Source: Umbelopsis ramanniana AG
Lineage: Eukaryota > Mucoromycota > Umbelopsidomycetes > Umbelopsidales > Umbelopsidaceae
NCBI RefSeq assembly: GCF_025399195.1
Contig: NW_026252149.1
Location: forward strand, 62,001-126,000
Reading direction: 5' to 3'
Length of the DNA: 64,000 bases
Shown here: piece after piece, positions 22,933 to 33,086 of the stretch
Position numbering within the stretch: position 1 is the stretch's first letter
Layout: each line of letters begins with the position of its first letter
Position numbers and translations under genes: made by a program
Notes under the pieces: generated by a model
The model's input: only the letters and a program-made list of their open reading frames with translations
Told to the model about the DNA's origin: nothing
Database searches by the model: none

Positions 22933-24237
22933 ATGCAGTCCATTCCGCCCCAATACTACGCTCCTTATGGCAACGCTACTGCCCATTATCAACCTCCCCC
23001 GCCTCACATGATGCAGCAGCAGCAGCAACCCCCAATGGGTATGGGCATGTCTCAGCTGCCTCCACAAGCTTCGTCTCAGACTGAACTCAACGCAAGTGGC
23101 AAGCCCAAGCGTAAGCAAGTGAAGAATGCTTGTGGTAAGTGAAAAAAAAAGGCAGTGGAAGGGTGTTTTGAGTTATTTTTGCTGACATGTTGGGTGGGGT
23201 GTTTAGTCAACTGCCAGAAAGCTTGCAAGAAGTGCGACGATGGTCGTCCTTGTCAACGCTGTATCAAGTACGGTTTGACTGAAACATGTATTGATTCCGT
23301 TCGTAAAGAACGCAAGAAGGGAGTCAAGCGAGGTCCTTATAAGCGTAGAAATCAAGCTAACAGCTCCAGTGCATCAGCTTCACCCACTCCCACTCCCAGC
23401 AACCTTTACGCCCAATCACCTGCCGCCGCTGCCAACCCTGGAATGAGACAATCTTTGCCTTTTAACTATTCGCAATTTCCTCAGTATGATTCTTTCAACG
23501 CTACTAGCGGCTATCCTACCTATGGCTACAGCAACATGATGCCACCCAACTACCAACATAATCCTAACATGGTGTCTTATCAAGGATTGGGAGTCATGCC
23601 GTCTCCCCAACAGCAGCATCACCAGCAACAACAACATCATCAGCAGCAGCATGATATGAACGGCCGGCCTGTGAATCACTCCCCACAGTATCAACAACAA
23701 CAACAACAACAGCATCAACAACCCCAAGCAGCAGAGTCGAAGTCGCAGCCAAATGAGGCTGGTGAAGATGAGGATGGTAACAAGCTTTCTATTTTGTCAC
23801 AACTGTGCAGCGCGGTGTTGGACAACACTGACGCCCCGAAACAGGAAGAAGGCATTGAAGATGGCCAAACAGCCAGCCAACAAAGACAACAACAGTCACA
23901 AGAGCAAGCTTCATCCCGTTACCTCCCCGTGCATAGCAATGGCACTCCACCTCCAAGTCGTGGACATTCTCGCACCTCCTCGTTTGAGCAGCAGCAGCAG
24001 CAGTACCCATCATCACAATTTGGTCATGACTCTCCACATACCTATGTGAATGGTCAGTTACGCGCTAATGTCTATGGTACTCCCAACTCATCCCCCTCCA
24101 ACTCGCCTGTGAACAATGGCTATAACAAGTCTGGTTCGCAACCACCTGCCTCAGGTTCGTCTTGGCCACTTCCATCGCTTCAATCCGTTGTGTCGCCGGC
24201 TCAGAACAACCAAGGCAATTGGCAGCAAGGTTGGTAA
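22933..24237 (+). CDS. Zn(II)2Cys6 (fungal zinc-cluster) transcription regulator
   Basis: Two exons (22933-23134, 23207-24237) encode about 410 residues. The zinc cluster straddles the intron: KNAC then VNCQKACKKCDDGRPC and QRCIKYGLTETC supply six cysteines in the CX2CX6CX5-6CX2CX6C spacing. The basic tail RKERKKGVKRGPYKRR follows. The rest is Gln/Ser/Pro-rich with long CAG/CAA tracts (about 23608-23725 and 23990-24002), and no middle homology region is visible, so the protein is shorter than classic ascomycete zinc-cluster activators. Such proteins bind CGG/CCG triplets, often as dimers. It lies between two FSH1-like hydrolases and 3 kb from the tandem decarboxylases. AATAAA at 24567-24572. 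Target genes unknown. Confidence 0.92.
23608..24003 (+). repeat. CAG/CAA (poly-Gln) trinucleotide tracts in the Zn2Cys6 gene
   Basis: Runs of CAG, CAA and CAT codons at about 23608-23655, 23692-23722 and 23990-24002 encode Gln/His-rich segments. They are likely length-variable between strains. Confidence 0.7.
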
Positions 24238-24968
24238 AGGGTGTCGTACCTATATAATCGCACTGCTTTGCTCTCTTTCTCTCTCCCTCTCCTCTTGCTC
24301 TTTTGTCGCTTTTTTTGCTTTGATATAATTTCTTAGTTGCCCCCCATGCCTCTCTCTTTTTTCTTCCGTTGTCGTTTAGTTCGTATTTCTGTCTCCCTCC
24401 TTAGAATCATGTAATTCTTTTTTTGTTCTCTTTAGACGTGTATTTCCCACCTGCTCCCGCCTTGCAAGTAGAGCCGTGATGCTCCACGAGTAAGCCAACA
24501 AATGTTTCTTTTTTTCAAAAGAAAAGAAAAAAAAATCCCAAAAGCCCTTTGTGAAGGGTCAAAATCAATAAATTCTCTGTAAATACCCTACCTACCTCGA
24601 ATCGTGTCTAGTGAGTGACTGGGGGAGAAGATTCATGATGAAGGCGACGGAACGAAACGTTACGTTACGCAAGGCAAGGCAGTTGCAAAAGTGGTTCTGA
24701 ACCATGCGATACGGTATATTGGTATCGTTTGAGGTTGTCATGCACACACCACAGGTTACATGGACCTGTGGACGCTGCTCCGCTACGTTCACCTGCCACA
24801 CTACTCCGTTCACATCTGTTTGTTGCATTGTTTAATCTCCCGCTGTTTGAAGCATGCAACGTTATGGGGAAAATGAAAGACGTCACGGGTTCTAAATTAC
24901 ATTAAATATAGGATGGACCTCTTCTATGATAAAAGTACATGGTCCGGTTTACAGTCGATCCGTGTGCC
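24238..24968. other. Convergent intergenic interval
   Basis: A T/C-rich 3' UTR of the zinc-cluster gene with AATAAA at 24567, then about 350 bp without recognised features up to the stop of the second FSH1-like gene. Confidence 0.55.
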
Positions 24969-25865
24969 TTATAAAGTGGAGGTAGGTTGGATGTACACGA
25001 AACGATTGAAGAACCGCTCATAATCTTTGATCAGTTGCGGGGTAGCGACAACGCGGTGTCTAGCGGAAGCACAAACGGGTGAATGGATGCAAGTTTACAC
25101 GACGCATATGGCTCAGAACTTACCCTAGGTCGTGGGAGGCATGGACAGCATCGGTAAACATGGTATCAATAAGTTGAAGGGATCGGTCGATGGAAATAAT
25201 GTCATCTTGTCTGCTGTACACGTGCAAGGTTGGGGTAGTGATCTTGCCTTGCTGGTAAAACTCGGCATAGGAAGGTGTGTAGAGCATGAATCCAGACAGA
25301 ATGACGCCTAGTCGAAAGGGTTGGACATGGTCGGGAACATGGTATCGTTCTCGCCAATCATCGTGACTGAGGATAGACATTAAGATCACCGACAACCCAG
25401 CTCCTTGCGAAAATCCAAGAATGCCGTCGAACGGTCCTTGATCGCTTAAAAATTGAACCAAAAATTCCATTGTCTCTGAGAATCCTTCTAGTTCCACCAA
25501 GTCGCCGCCATCGGATCTCTTTGGAATCATCCAAGCTGCCAGTGGGGTATTGGCTGTTTGCAAAGCAAAAGAAAAATTCAGATGAGTGTGAGAGCCGTTT
25601 TTGATCTACAAATCCCATGGCTTACTAGGTCTTCCGGGTCTCATGGAGGTAGGCAACTCAAAAGTTCCATTGGGGATGACTAGGAAATGGGGATGGTAAG
25701 GTAATGGGTCGGTTGTAGGGTTTATATGTACAGCTAGTTACCAAATTCAATGGAATCCTTGAAGCGGTTGATGATAGCGCCCATGTTCCTGGTCATCACT
25801 TCTGTATTCTGCATCCATCCGTGTAAGCAGAGAATACGAAGTTTACTGGACTGTGGGGGAGCCAT
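24969..25865 (-). CDS. FSH1-family serine hydrolase, second copy
   Basis: Four exons (25865-25742, 25679-25626, 25553-25124, 25059-24969) give 232 residues. N-terminal SSKLRILCLHGWMQNTE matches the family start. Short exon 2 carries VIPNGTFELPTSM, the equivalent of the segment that follows strand 2. The nucleophile elbow is GILGFSQGAGLSV, the acidic residue lies in VYSRQDDIISIDRS, and the histidine HDLGHRVVAT is formed by the last splice junction. All triad positions are present. It is clearly diverged from the copy at 20.8 kb, and the intron positions only partly agree, so the duplication is not recent. A CACGTG box lies about 121 bp upstream. Confidence 0.9.
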
Positions 25866-26423
25866 GGTATTACAGCAAAGTAAAAAGAAAAGTAAAGAGA
25901 TAAAGGGACAAAAGCTCTTCAGTCAGCGAAATTACTTTATTTGCAACAGCGGCTCCACTGAATTAACCGCTTCCCAACCCTCAATCACGTGTAATAAGGT
26001 TGCCCGACAGTTTCGAGAAGCGTCCGTGGCAAGCATGGTCTTCGATTGAATAGCGAGTGAGGAGAGTTGTCTGGATGAAGGGATTCGTTAAAAATCGGGA
26101 AAAGTCTGCTGTCATTGACCTTTCATGACTTTGGCATGGGGATCTTTGCTTCGACGACAGCATGATAGAGCCCATAAGGTCTACATTATGTAACAGCGAT
26201 TATCCCCAAGATCAAACAACACTGACCAGTGCATTCATTTTTCACCAATTTTATTATTCCATCCTGTGAGATGACTTCTGTCCCAGTTTACGACCTTTTT
26301 TTTTTTTTTTACAATTTGACCTTTTTATTGAAGAAGGCTTTATGGGCATGTCTGGCTATTCCGGTGGTCAACACGCACAAACTCTATACAAGGGTGAGTT
26401 ACATCCTCTCTACGACGGCTCCT
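25866..26423. other. Intergenic gap with FSH1-like promoter
   Basis: It contains CACGTG at 25986-25991 and an AT-rich stretch with a T run at about 26299-26310 near the 3' end of the Rpr2-like gene. No gene was recognised. Confidence 0.55.
25986..25991. promoter_or_regulatory. CACGTG box upstream of second FSH1-like hydrolase
   Basis: ATCACGTGTA lies 121-126 bp upstream of the start codon at 25865. Confidence 0.4.
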
Positions 26424-26951
26424 TCACAAGGACGATAAGAAGTCATCCAGCCCAAAGGATGATTGGGTAGGCACTTTCTTCTGATTGATCATAGCCTGCA
26501 AATCAAGTTTCTTCTTTTGTTTCTTTTTGCCTGCAGGTGGGCCAGGAGGCGGCGTCGCCACCGGGCTGGCCAACGGAGCACCTTTTCCTGGACGTTCTAC
26601 TGCTTTTAGTATGGTGGTGGTGGAGCCATTCATAACAGTGGGATGACGGCAAGCATGACAGGTTATTCGAACATGGTTACGACACCGCCTTGAGGCAGGG
26701 GTCTTTCTCCTCTTTGAGGCGTCGATAGAATTGACTCTAACTTTGCAATTAATTCCCGCCACAAACAACGCCCCACAACGAGCACAACACAGACGTTGAA
26801 CCGCATCGGCTAATGTGACATTAGCATGGTCGGCGGTCTTTTGGAATTGGTGCAGGTAGAAATTAGAGAGTTCGGGACATGAGGCGAATTGTGTATTGGC
26901 AGCCTTGAATAGAAAAGAAAGCTTGGCTTGCACTGCTTGAGATGCTGCCAT
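26424..26951 (-). CDS. Rpr2/Rpp21/Snm1-like RNase P/MRP protein subunit
   Basis: Single exon, 175 residues from the ATG at 26951; the frame is open a little further but only through a TTG. An N-terminal helical segment (FLFKAANTQFASCPELSNFY) leads to the zinc ribbon: AVQRLCCARCGALFVAG with C-X2-C and, about 50 residues on, ITCHACRH with the second C-X2-C. Between them are basic residues (KVRVNS, RRCRNHVR). The C-terminus is Pro/Lys-rich (GKKKQKKKLDL) and ends SSFGLDDFLSSL. This layout matches the Rpr2/Rpp21/Snm1 family, zinc-binding subunits of RNase P (tRNA 5' maturation) or RNase MRP. Which of the two is not decided. Confidence 0.78.
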   Translation of the reverse strand: MAASQAVQAKLSFLFKAANTQFASCPELSNFYLHQFQKTADHANVTLADAVQRLCCARCGALFVAGINCKVRVNSIDASKRRKTPASRRCRNHVRITCHACRHPTVMNGSTTTILKAVERPGKGAPLASPVATPPPGPPAGKKKQKKKLDLQAMINQKKVPTQSSFGLDDFLSSL

Positions 26952-27439
26952 TTGCCAATGCAAGCGGGATAGACGGTCAAAAAAAAACCGAAAAAAAAAA
27001 ATTTGTGACGCCTTTGAGTCGGCCGTGCCTTGGAGCCTCTACCATTTCCATATTTTGATGTTGACCCCGAACCATGCCATTCAATATCCTTTCCCCCGAA
27101 AAAAAGATAGATGGCTGTTCTACCATGTCCGATTATTTTTAGAATTTAATGGTGGAGAGTTTACTTTGTTTCTATAAAGCATAAGAGGGAAATACATTTA
27201 CAAGAAGTCTTTGGAAATGAAAAGAACTATGGAGCCGAAGGTAAAGGAAAAATTTGGGATGGGAAATAATAGTTATTTGTAAACACACACAGGATCGGTG
27301 GGACATTCTTCTGTTTTCTCTCTGTGAGTCTTTTTTTACCAGCTTTGACAATAGGGCGGTGACTGTCCTCCGTTGTCTTTTGGTGGGCCATTTGATTTTT
27401 GTACAGTTGGGAAAAGGGTTCCTGAATCATAACGCAAGA
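26952..27439. other. Intergenic gap
   Basis: About 490 bp between two minus-strand genes. An A run lies at 26980-27000. Probably the Rpr2-like promoter and the 3' UTR of the next gene; nothing else was seen. Confidence 0.55.
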
Positions 27440-27919
27440 TCATCCCCTTCGTCGGTTGGATCCATTCACTTCTTCATCCTCACTTTCATCCTCCTCGTCT
27501 TTTAATTCCTGGTGGTCCATACCAGGATCGGTTTCGATGATGCGACTTAGTCGGTATTTTACTCCGAGGTAGCTGAGATAATTGCTCTTGGGAAACACTC
27601 TCACTCGCTTTACAGCCGGGAAATGAGAGTCTTGTATGTCGACAAACGTGCCGCCCAGGTTGAGAGTTTGTTCCACTTTTCGTTGGTTGGCAGCGTCAAA
27701 TGGGATCCACTTTTCTAATAGAAATACCAGCCAAGTAAAGTAGGCAGACGTATGCGTTGACGGCGGTGAAGCAGGTTGTTCAGGATCTTCTACCTGTTGT
27801 TGTAGAGCATGTTCAAATGTATAGGCGTGGTTACGTATATTTTGTCTCATTCGTTGGGGAATATCAGATGAAGGAGTATCTTGTATTCGCGGGGACATCT
27901 CATATCGCTTTACCACCAT
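27440..27919 (-). CDS. Conserved-looking small protein with a WWE-like region
   Basis: Single exon, 159 residues. After a polar N-terminus, residues about 55-130 read YFTWLVFLLEKWIPFDAANQ, then VEQTLNLGGTFVDIQDSHFP and VRVFPKSNYLSYLGVKYRLS. A Trp near the start, an acidic/Gln-containing turn, a central aromatic/acidic strand and a closing basic strand recall WWE domains, which bind poly-ADP-ribose or act in ubiquitin ligases. This is a weak resemblance by eye. The C-terminus is acidic (EDESEDEEVNGSN) and ends RRRG. Amino acid composition and the lack of homopolymers support real coding. Function otherwise unknown. Confidence 0.6.
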   Translation of the reverse strand: MVVKRYEMSPRIQDTPSSDIPQRMRQNIRNHAYTFEHALQQQVEDPEQPASPPSTHTSAYFTWLVFLLEKWIPFDAANQRKVEQTLNLGGTFVDIQDSHFPAVKRVRVFPKSNYLSYLGVKYRLSRIIETDPGMDHQELKDEEDESEDEEVNGSNRRRG

Positions 27920-30900
27920 GAGTATGTATGGTTGGGTTGGTATCGCTGCTGGCGATAATAAAATTAAAACAAACCAAGAAAGGGCGGCTGATGTGAGGCC
28001 ACCTCAACACGCACGGATTATAAGCAAAAGAGAAAAAAGAAGCGAGCGAGCCCCTGTAGAATACTGTGCAAGCTATTTGTGAAAGAAGAGGAAAGAGAGG
28101 GAACAATGATGATGTTGCTTGTTTTGTAAAAAAAAAAAAAAAAAAAAACACACACCATGGCAATGGTCGTGCAAAAACGTGACTTAGAAGAGGGAGCAAG
28201 AGTGAGGACATCTGCGTACAAACCCTTCGATAACGTGATAAACCTTTTGCATGTATGTTATGTAGACAAAAACTTATTTCCAAAACATGTCTCTTTGCCT
28301 CGGAACTGATTATCCGAATCCAAGAGAGACACTGAAGATGGGCTCACGGGGTAGGTATTCAGCACATGTTCAAACCAGCCTCATACAGTGTGTGACCCTA
28401 CCGTCCACGCCAGTCCAACATGAGCCAATCTCTAATGTAAGTCCAACATGTCAAACACTGGAGTATGGAGGTGAAAAAAGTCTCTACATACACCAAAAGG
28501 GTACCTTTTTCATGAGCCAGATAAGAGGATCCTAGTAGCGTGTCAAGTTTTGATCTTGTCGTGTAAACGCTTTTCCATGGATTTGAACAATAAAAAAAAA
28601 AGGGTGCTCTACTTAAAATAAACCCAAGGCGCACATGCACATATTACCCGCTCCAAGCGTTCAAAATCAATTTGACACTCGTCATTTACAGTTTACAGTC
28701 TTTCCTATCGTCACTAGCTGTCACTCAGACGCATGATAGCCCACCCTCCCTGTTGTTATTCACAATCCGCTCCATAAGAAAAGAAAAAAGATACCATCGG
28801 CTGGCTTTAAGAAAACAGTGTGTTCTAGAAAGGCCGTTGGATATCGCCTTATTGTGATGGCTGGGCCGTTCCATAAATATTGAGGCCACTTACGTACGAC
28901 CCAAGAAATTGGCTGGAGGTCGATCTGGAATAATTATTGCGAACGACGCCCATCCTATCGCTTCACTGTACCTGCATCCCCCCCGCAAGCATATTAACCT
29001 TTTATGTTGGCCTGGCTGGCCTATTGTTCCTCGTGGTAAGAACCGCGTGTCCGTGCAACGGTTTGTTCATCGCACGATCTCGCTAGCCAATACTGCGTTT
29101 TGTCCCATGGCATTCATCTTTGATGGGCAATCAAAAAAAAAAAAATGTGTTGGTAGCATGGGGGCACAAGAGCTTAATGAGTTGGAGGTAGTGATGACGT
29201 TTTTGTTTTCCGGCGATATATATTCAACTGTGATACGTCGATCCTCATCTGAAGAGTCATGACAACACCCCCTTCGTCTGCTGCCTGAACCGTTTTCCTC
29301 TCTCTTCATGATAGACGGACGCTGACCGTCATTTGGGCTAGGTTTCATTCCATGACAGTTGAGTAACCGCATGAATGTGTCCTATTACTCGATATGGGTA
29401 GTGATGGTTTATGCTCTTGGAAGCCGCGATGGACCCCTAATGCAGGGTAACCCACCACGGATAAAGTGAACACTCAAAAAAAGGATTCATGAATGCACTG
29501 GGAGTTAATTAAACTTGCGCTATTGTTTTCTTGAGCTTGGTGGTGGATATTGGAACAGGGCAGATCATGCCGGAATGCGGAACGTCCAGAAGCCCACGCC
29601 GTAGAGGCGACAAGAATTCAGATCGTCCTGGATAACGCTGAGTAGGTCATGATATGGCTGCAGCGATCCAGGTATCAGAGTCTTTTTCTTTTGCCTGAAA
29701 TTTTATCTCCCCATTCAGGTACCCTCATGAGTTTGGAAAATCGTCCTCTGCTTCTTGCAGCGGCTTTTGTTAACAAGGCATCCATTTGGCGACACAAAAA
29801 GCAGTGGTCAAAGTTGACTAATTTCCCGCTATAGTTCACTTGCTATGCGCACAGAACATGGGCTAGCTGTTCATGAAGGGGCGGTGCCTAGGCGGTCAGC
29901 TCTTTTCCTAACGCAGAACGGTCGATCCATCGGCTGATCGTTTCCACCCAGGCGTGATGATGCCAGAGTGTCATCATACCATAGGAAACACTACTCAACA
30001 ATGGGCTTTTTGTTGACCCAGCCACCAGACAATTGAAAAGATGGGATGGGCATGATAGGAAAATGCTCTAGCACCGGAAATTATCGGAGCATATGCGATG
30101 TCAGGGCAAAGGATGCAATTGACCACAACATACTCACCTGGAGCGAGAGGCTTTGGAAATCATGTATAGCCGGTCTATTCCGTTCAGCATTCCCCTTTAG
30201 AATGAATCGTTTTGCTTTTCAAGTCAAACAAGGTCGCATTTATAGCTTATAATCATGGTAAGGCAGCGAAAATGACAAAATGGTAGCCAAGGAGAGACTA
30301 ATCTGATGGAGCAGGAGGTAATCGGAGCTGTGTCAATCCCGCCGCCCTGCGATGAGAACTGCCAGGGTTCAAGCAGTGCCTTAAGCAAGAATACTGGGAA
30401 GTTACGTAGACCGCATTTTATCCTTCTCATAAGGTATACAAAATTTAGCTTTGATCAACATGCCAGGCATCCGTCTCAGCAGCGGTGACTGATATTCAGC
30501 TGCGCACAGACGGTTCGGTCTTCTTGGTGACGGTGATATCATCCTTCCATAAAGAGACGCAAAGCCGACGACATGCGCAAGCTGTCAACTCTGAAAGACC
30601 ATGATACGCACATGAATATCAAATGAATCAGCTCGAATCTCCCCATAAACCAAATTTTACTTTTTGCCTGATCTTCACGATAACGACGAACTTCGCAGTT
30701 ACAGCAGCAAAAAGGAAAGGTTCACTTCACAGCGTCGCCTTCGATTAACATTGCAGTTCACACTGGCTGGCAGTTGAAAGCACCCAATGGCCTTAGTCAT
30801 AGTTCAGTGCAAAAGCAAAGACAGAAAGCGAAGACAGCTTGGAAGGTAACGTGATGGCATACCGATCATTTTCACATGTCAGGTTGTTTCAAGGAATCCA

Positions 30901-30970
30901 AAGTCAGCTCCGATATTTTTTCAACCATAAAGCAATCCGATAAGCAACTAGCTTCTTTGCTTTTACTCTA
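27920..30970. other. Gene desert (3 kb)
   Basis: The longest interval beside the 5-8.7 kb gap without a supportable gene. The left 350 bp is the leader of the WWE-like gene with an A20 run near 28129-28148. Open frames such as 29067-29372 (-) and 28287-28535 (+) have no recognised domains. A box-A/box-B-like pair near 29888-29930 did not fold as tRNA. The right end is the promoter of the perilipin-like gene. Confidence 0.5.
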
Positions 30971-32222
30971 ATGACTACAGAAAACCCTTACCAAGCTTTG
31001 AAGGATGATGCATCCACAACCTATCCTGAAGGTAAGTTCTCTGCGATGTTCACAAAAAGCACACCGCAATCCACTCACCCACTCCATAGAGAATATCTCT
31101 GTCAAACAGGAAAACCAACCACGTTCCAAGTTCTTCAGCAGACTGGTATCGATCCCCGTGGTGAAAGATAGCTTGACCACAGTGTATCATTATGTCAACG
31201 AGAATAGTCTTGGCCGTTACGCCTTGACCTCGACAGAAGGCACCCTTCAAAAGGCGTCAGTCATTGTGGCGCCTTACGTTGAGCGCTTCTCTGATCAGCT
31301 CAAGACCATGGATGAAATGGGCTACAAGTCCTTGGACTATGTGGAACAATATACCATCGTCAACAAGCCTACCGCCGAACTTCTTGCTAACGTCACTGAG
31401 CCTGTTCGTCAGGTCAGAACAACAGCCAAGGGCTATTTGGATACCACGGTGCATGTCGTCACTTGGCCAGTGGATCGCGCGGCTCAAAACATTTTGGATA
31501 ATTTGGAGTATGCAGTGGACCGGGTTCTTCCCGCCGCCGCAGCTACAGCCAAGGAACCAAACCATCCTTTGACTCAGCAAGAAAGAGCATATAGCTTGGC
31601 CATTGATACCAAGGCTCGTTTGATGTCAAGATTGCCTTCGGCTGTGGATCAAATTCCCCGCTCGCGTACGGAGCTTCAACAAACCTTACAAGCCAACACT
31701 TTGCTTCAAGGTGCGTTTGACCGATTGCAAAAATTGGATCAAAGCTTGAGACACACCACAGAAACCACCAAACGTAACATCATCACCACTCCCATCGAAA
31801 CCCTGTCCAAGACGGTTCATGATCGCTATGAAGCTGCTCGGTCTTTTACCGACCAACGTATCAATAACGTCACTGCTGAGTTGGTGGCTCATCTAGATCA
31901 CACTATTGCTTATGTGCAAAAGCATAATCATCTGTTCCCTGAAGCTGTCCGCACTCGCCTGCAACCTCTGGTTTCATTTGCCGGTCAAGAATATGATATT
32001 GTTCGTGAACAAGTCCTCAAGACCGACATCTCGTCTGTGCAAAAAGCCAAAAATGTTCTTGCCCTGTCCACCAACTACATCCTCCCTCTTATGAAGGATA
32101 GCATGGATGCTCTACATGAAGAGTTGCGCTATTACCGGGTGTACATGGACAAGTCTAGAAACGATGCTCTCAACACCTTACGAGGTCACATCGAGACCTC
32201 CACTACCACCATCAAGGCGTAA
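30971..32222 (+). CDS. Perilipin/CAP20-like lipid-droplet protein
   Basis: Two exons (30971-31031, 31090-32222) encode 397 residues. SKFFSRLVSIPVVKDSLTTV begins the perilipin (PAT) region, followed by TEGTLQKASVIVAPYVERF and LKTMDEMGYKSLDYVEQ, matching fungal MPL1/CAP20 proteins. The remainder is a long run of amphipathic helices without transmembrane segments (QQTLQANTLLQGAFDRLQKL and similar 11-mer-like repeats). Fungal perilipins coat lipid droplets and control lipolysis, affecting turgor and spore lipid stores. An alternative reading without the first intron (Met 31005) is less likely because splicing gives the in-frame MTTENPYQALKDD start. AATAAA at 32362-32367. Confidence 0.85.
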
Positions 32223-32403
32223 GTCGACAAAAACAACTTTGTATATTTTGCACATTCACTTTATAGAAAAAAAGAAAACCCCTCTCCCATTCAAAAAATA
32301 TTTGCCAGCCATAGGCAACGTTTACCTTCATTCCACTGTTACCCAGTATATGCATTATGATAATAAAGCAACATCAATAACGAGATATTTATTTACCTAC
32401 AAA

Positions 32404-32425
32404 GGATTTATTCATTCATTCATTT
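32404..32425. repeat. TTCA microsatellite
   Basis: ATTCATTCATTCATTT lies just downstream of the perilipin gene, in the convergent gap. Confidence 0.6.
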
Positions 32426-32444
32426 ACATACAGCGGCTACCCAT

Positions 32445-33027
32445 TCATTCTGCGTCCTTTTGCTGACTGCGGACAATGGAAGGGTCGAGCACAGGGTTTT
32501 CGCGTTTGTCCATTTGTCTTTGTAAGTGACTGTCTCGCTGGCCCTCGGGTTCCTGGTGATCGGGTGTGGGTTGGTCTGTGGCGCGAGGGTTGCGGTCCAT
32601 GTACTCGTTGACAGGGTTATTAGGATGTTCATCGACTTCGTGCTGGATGACGTTTTCCGCGTCGGGAATGCCGGATTTCTCGCTCTCGTGCATGGTATTC
32701 TGGTGCAGTGGGTTGGTGTGTTGTGTCAGTCGCACCCGCGCCTCCTTGGCTGCTTGGATCTGATCCATGGCCTCGTTTCTCTCCTGCTCGCCACTTTCCT
32801 TCAACGATGGTTTGCGAGTCAATCCTCCCAGCGCGTGCTAAGAACCCCCCAGGTTAAAATCAGAGAAAAATTCCCGTCCCACCGCTGCTTCTTACCTTCA
32901 CGGCTCCTTCATACTTGTGTGCAATCCCTTTCACCACCGTCTTGTCAGCTTCTGCTTTGGACATGTCGGATGACGGTGTGGAGGTGGTAAGATTGTCGAC
33001 ATCGTGGGGTACACCTGGATGAGACAT
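32445..33027 (-). CDS. Small hydrophilic CsbD-like protein
   Basis: Two exons (33027-32896, 32837-32445) encode 174 residues, almost entirely polar. The first part includes VVKGIAHKYEGAVK joined by splicing to HALGGLTRKPSLKESGEQ. The pattern K-G-x-A-H-K-x-E-G-x-V-K-x-A-x-G recalls the CsbD / fungal cruciform-DNA-recognition-like small stress proteins. The remainder (QAAKEARVRLTQHTNPLHQ and a long Asn/Pro/Asp/Glu-rich tail) resembles nothing I know and is probably disordered. A stress-induced hydrophilic protein is plausible but inferred. It is convergent with the perilipin gene, 222 bp apart. Confidence 0.65.
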
Positions 33028-33086
33028 TTCGTAAGGGAAAAACAACAGGCTTCTCACATTTCGTCATTGTTTGCCATTTTTATTCA

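Noticed and set aside
23416-23727. Leu/Met-rich minus frame of 103 codons
   Set aside because: Antisense of CAG/CAA tracts in the Zn2Cys6 gene.
29870-29945. tRNA-like box A / box B pair
   Set aside because: No acceptor, D or anticodon stems form, and box B (GGTCGATCC) lacks the needed T-loop context.
32526-32990. 154-codon plus frame
   Set aside because: Antisense to the CsbD-like gene; Val/Leu-rich mirror of an acidic coding sequence.
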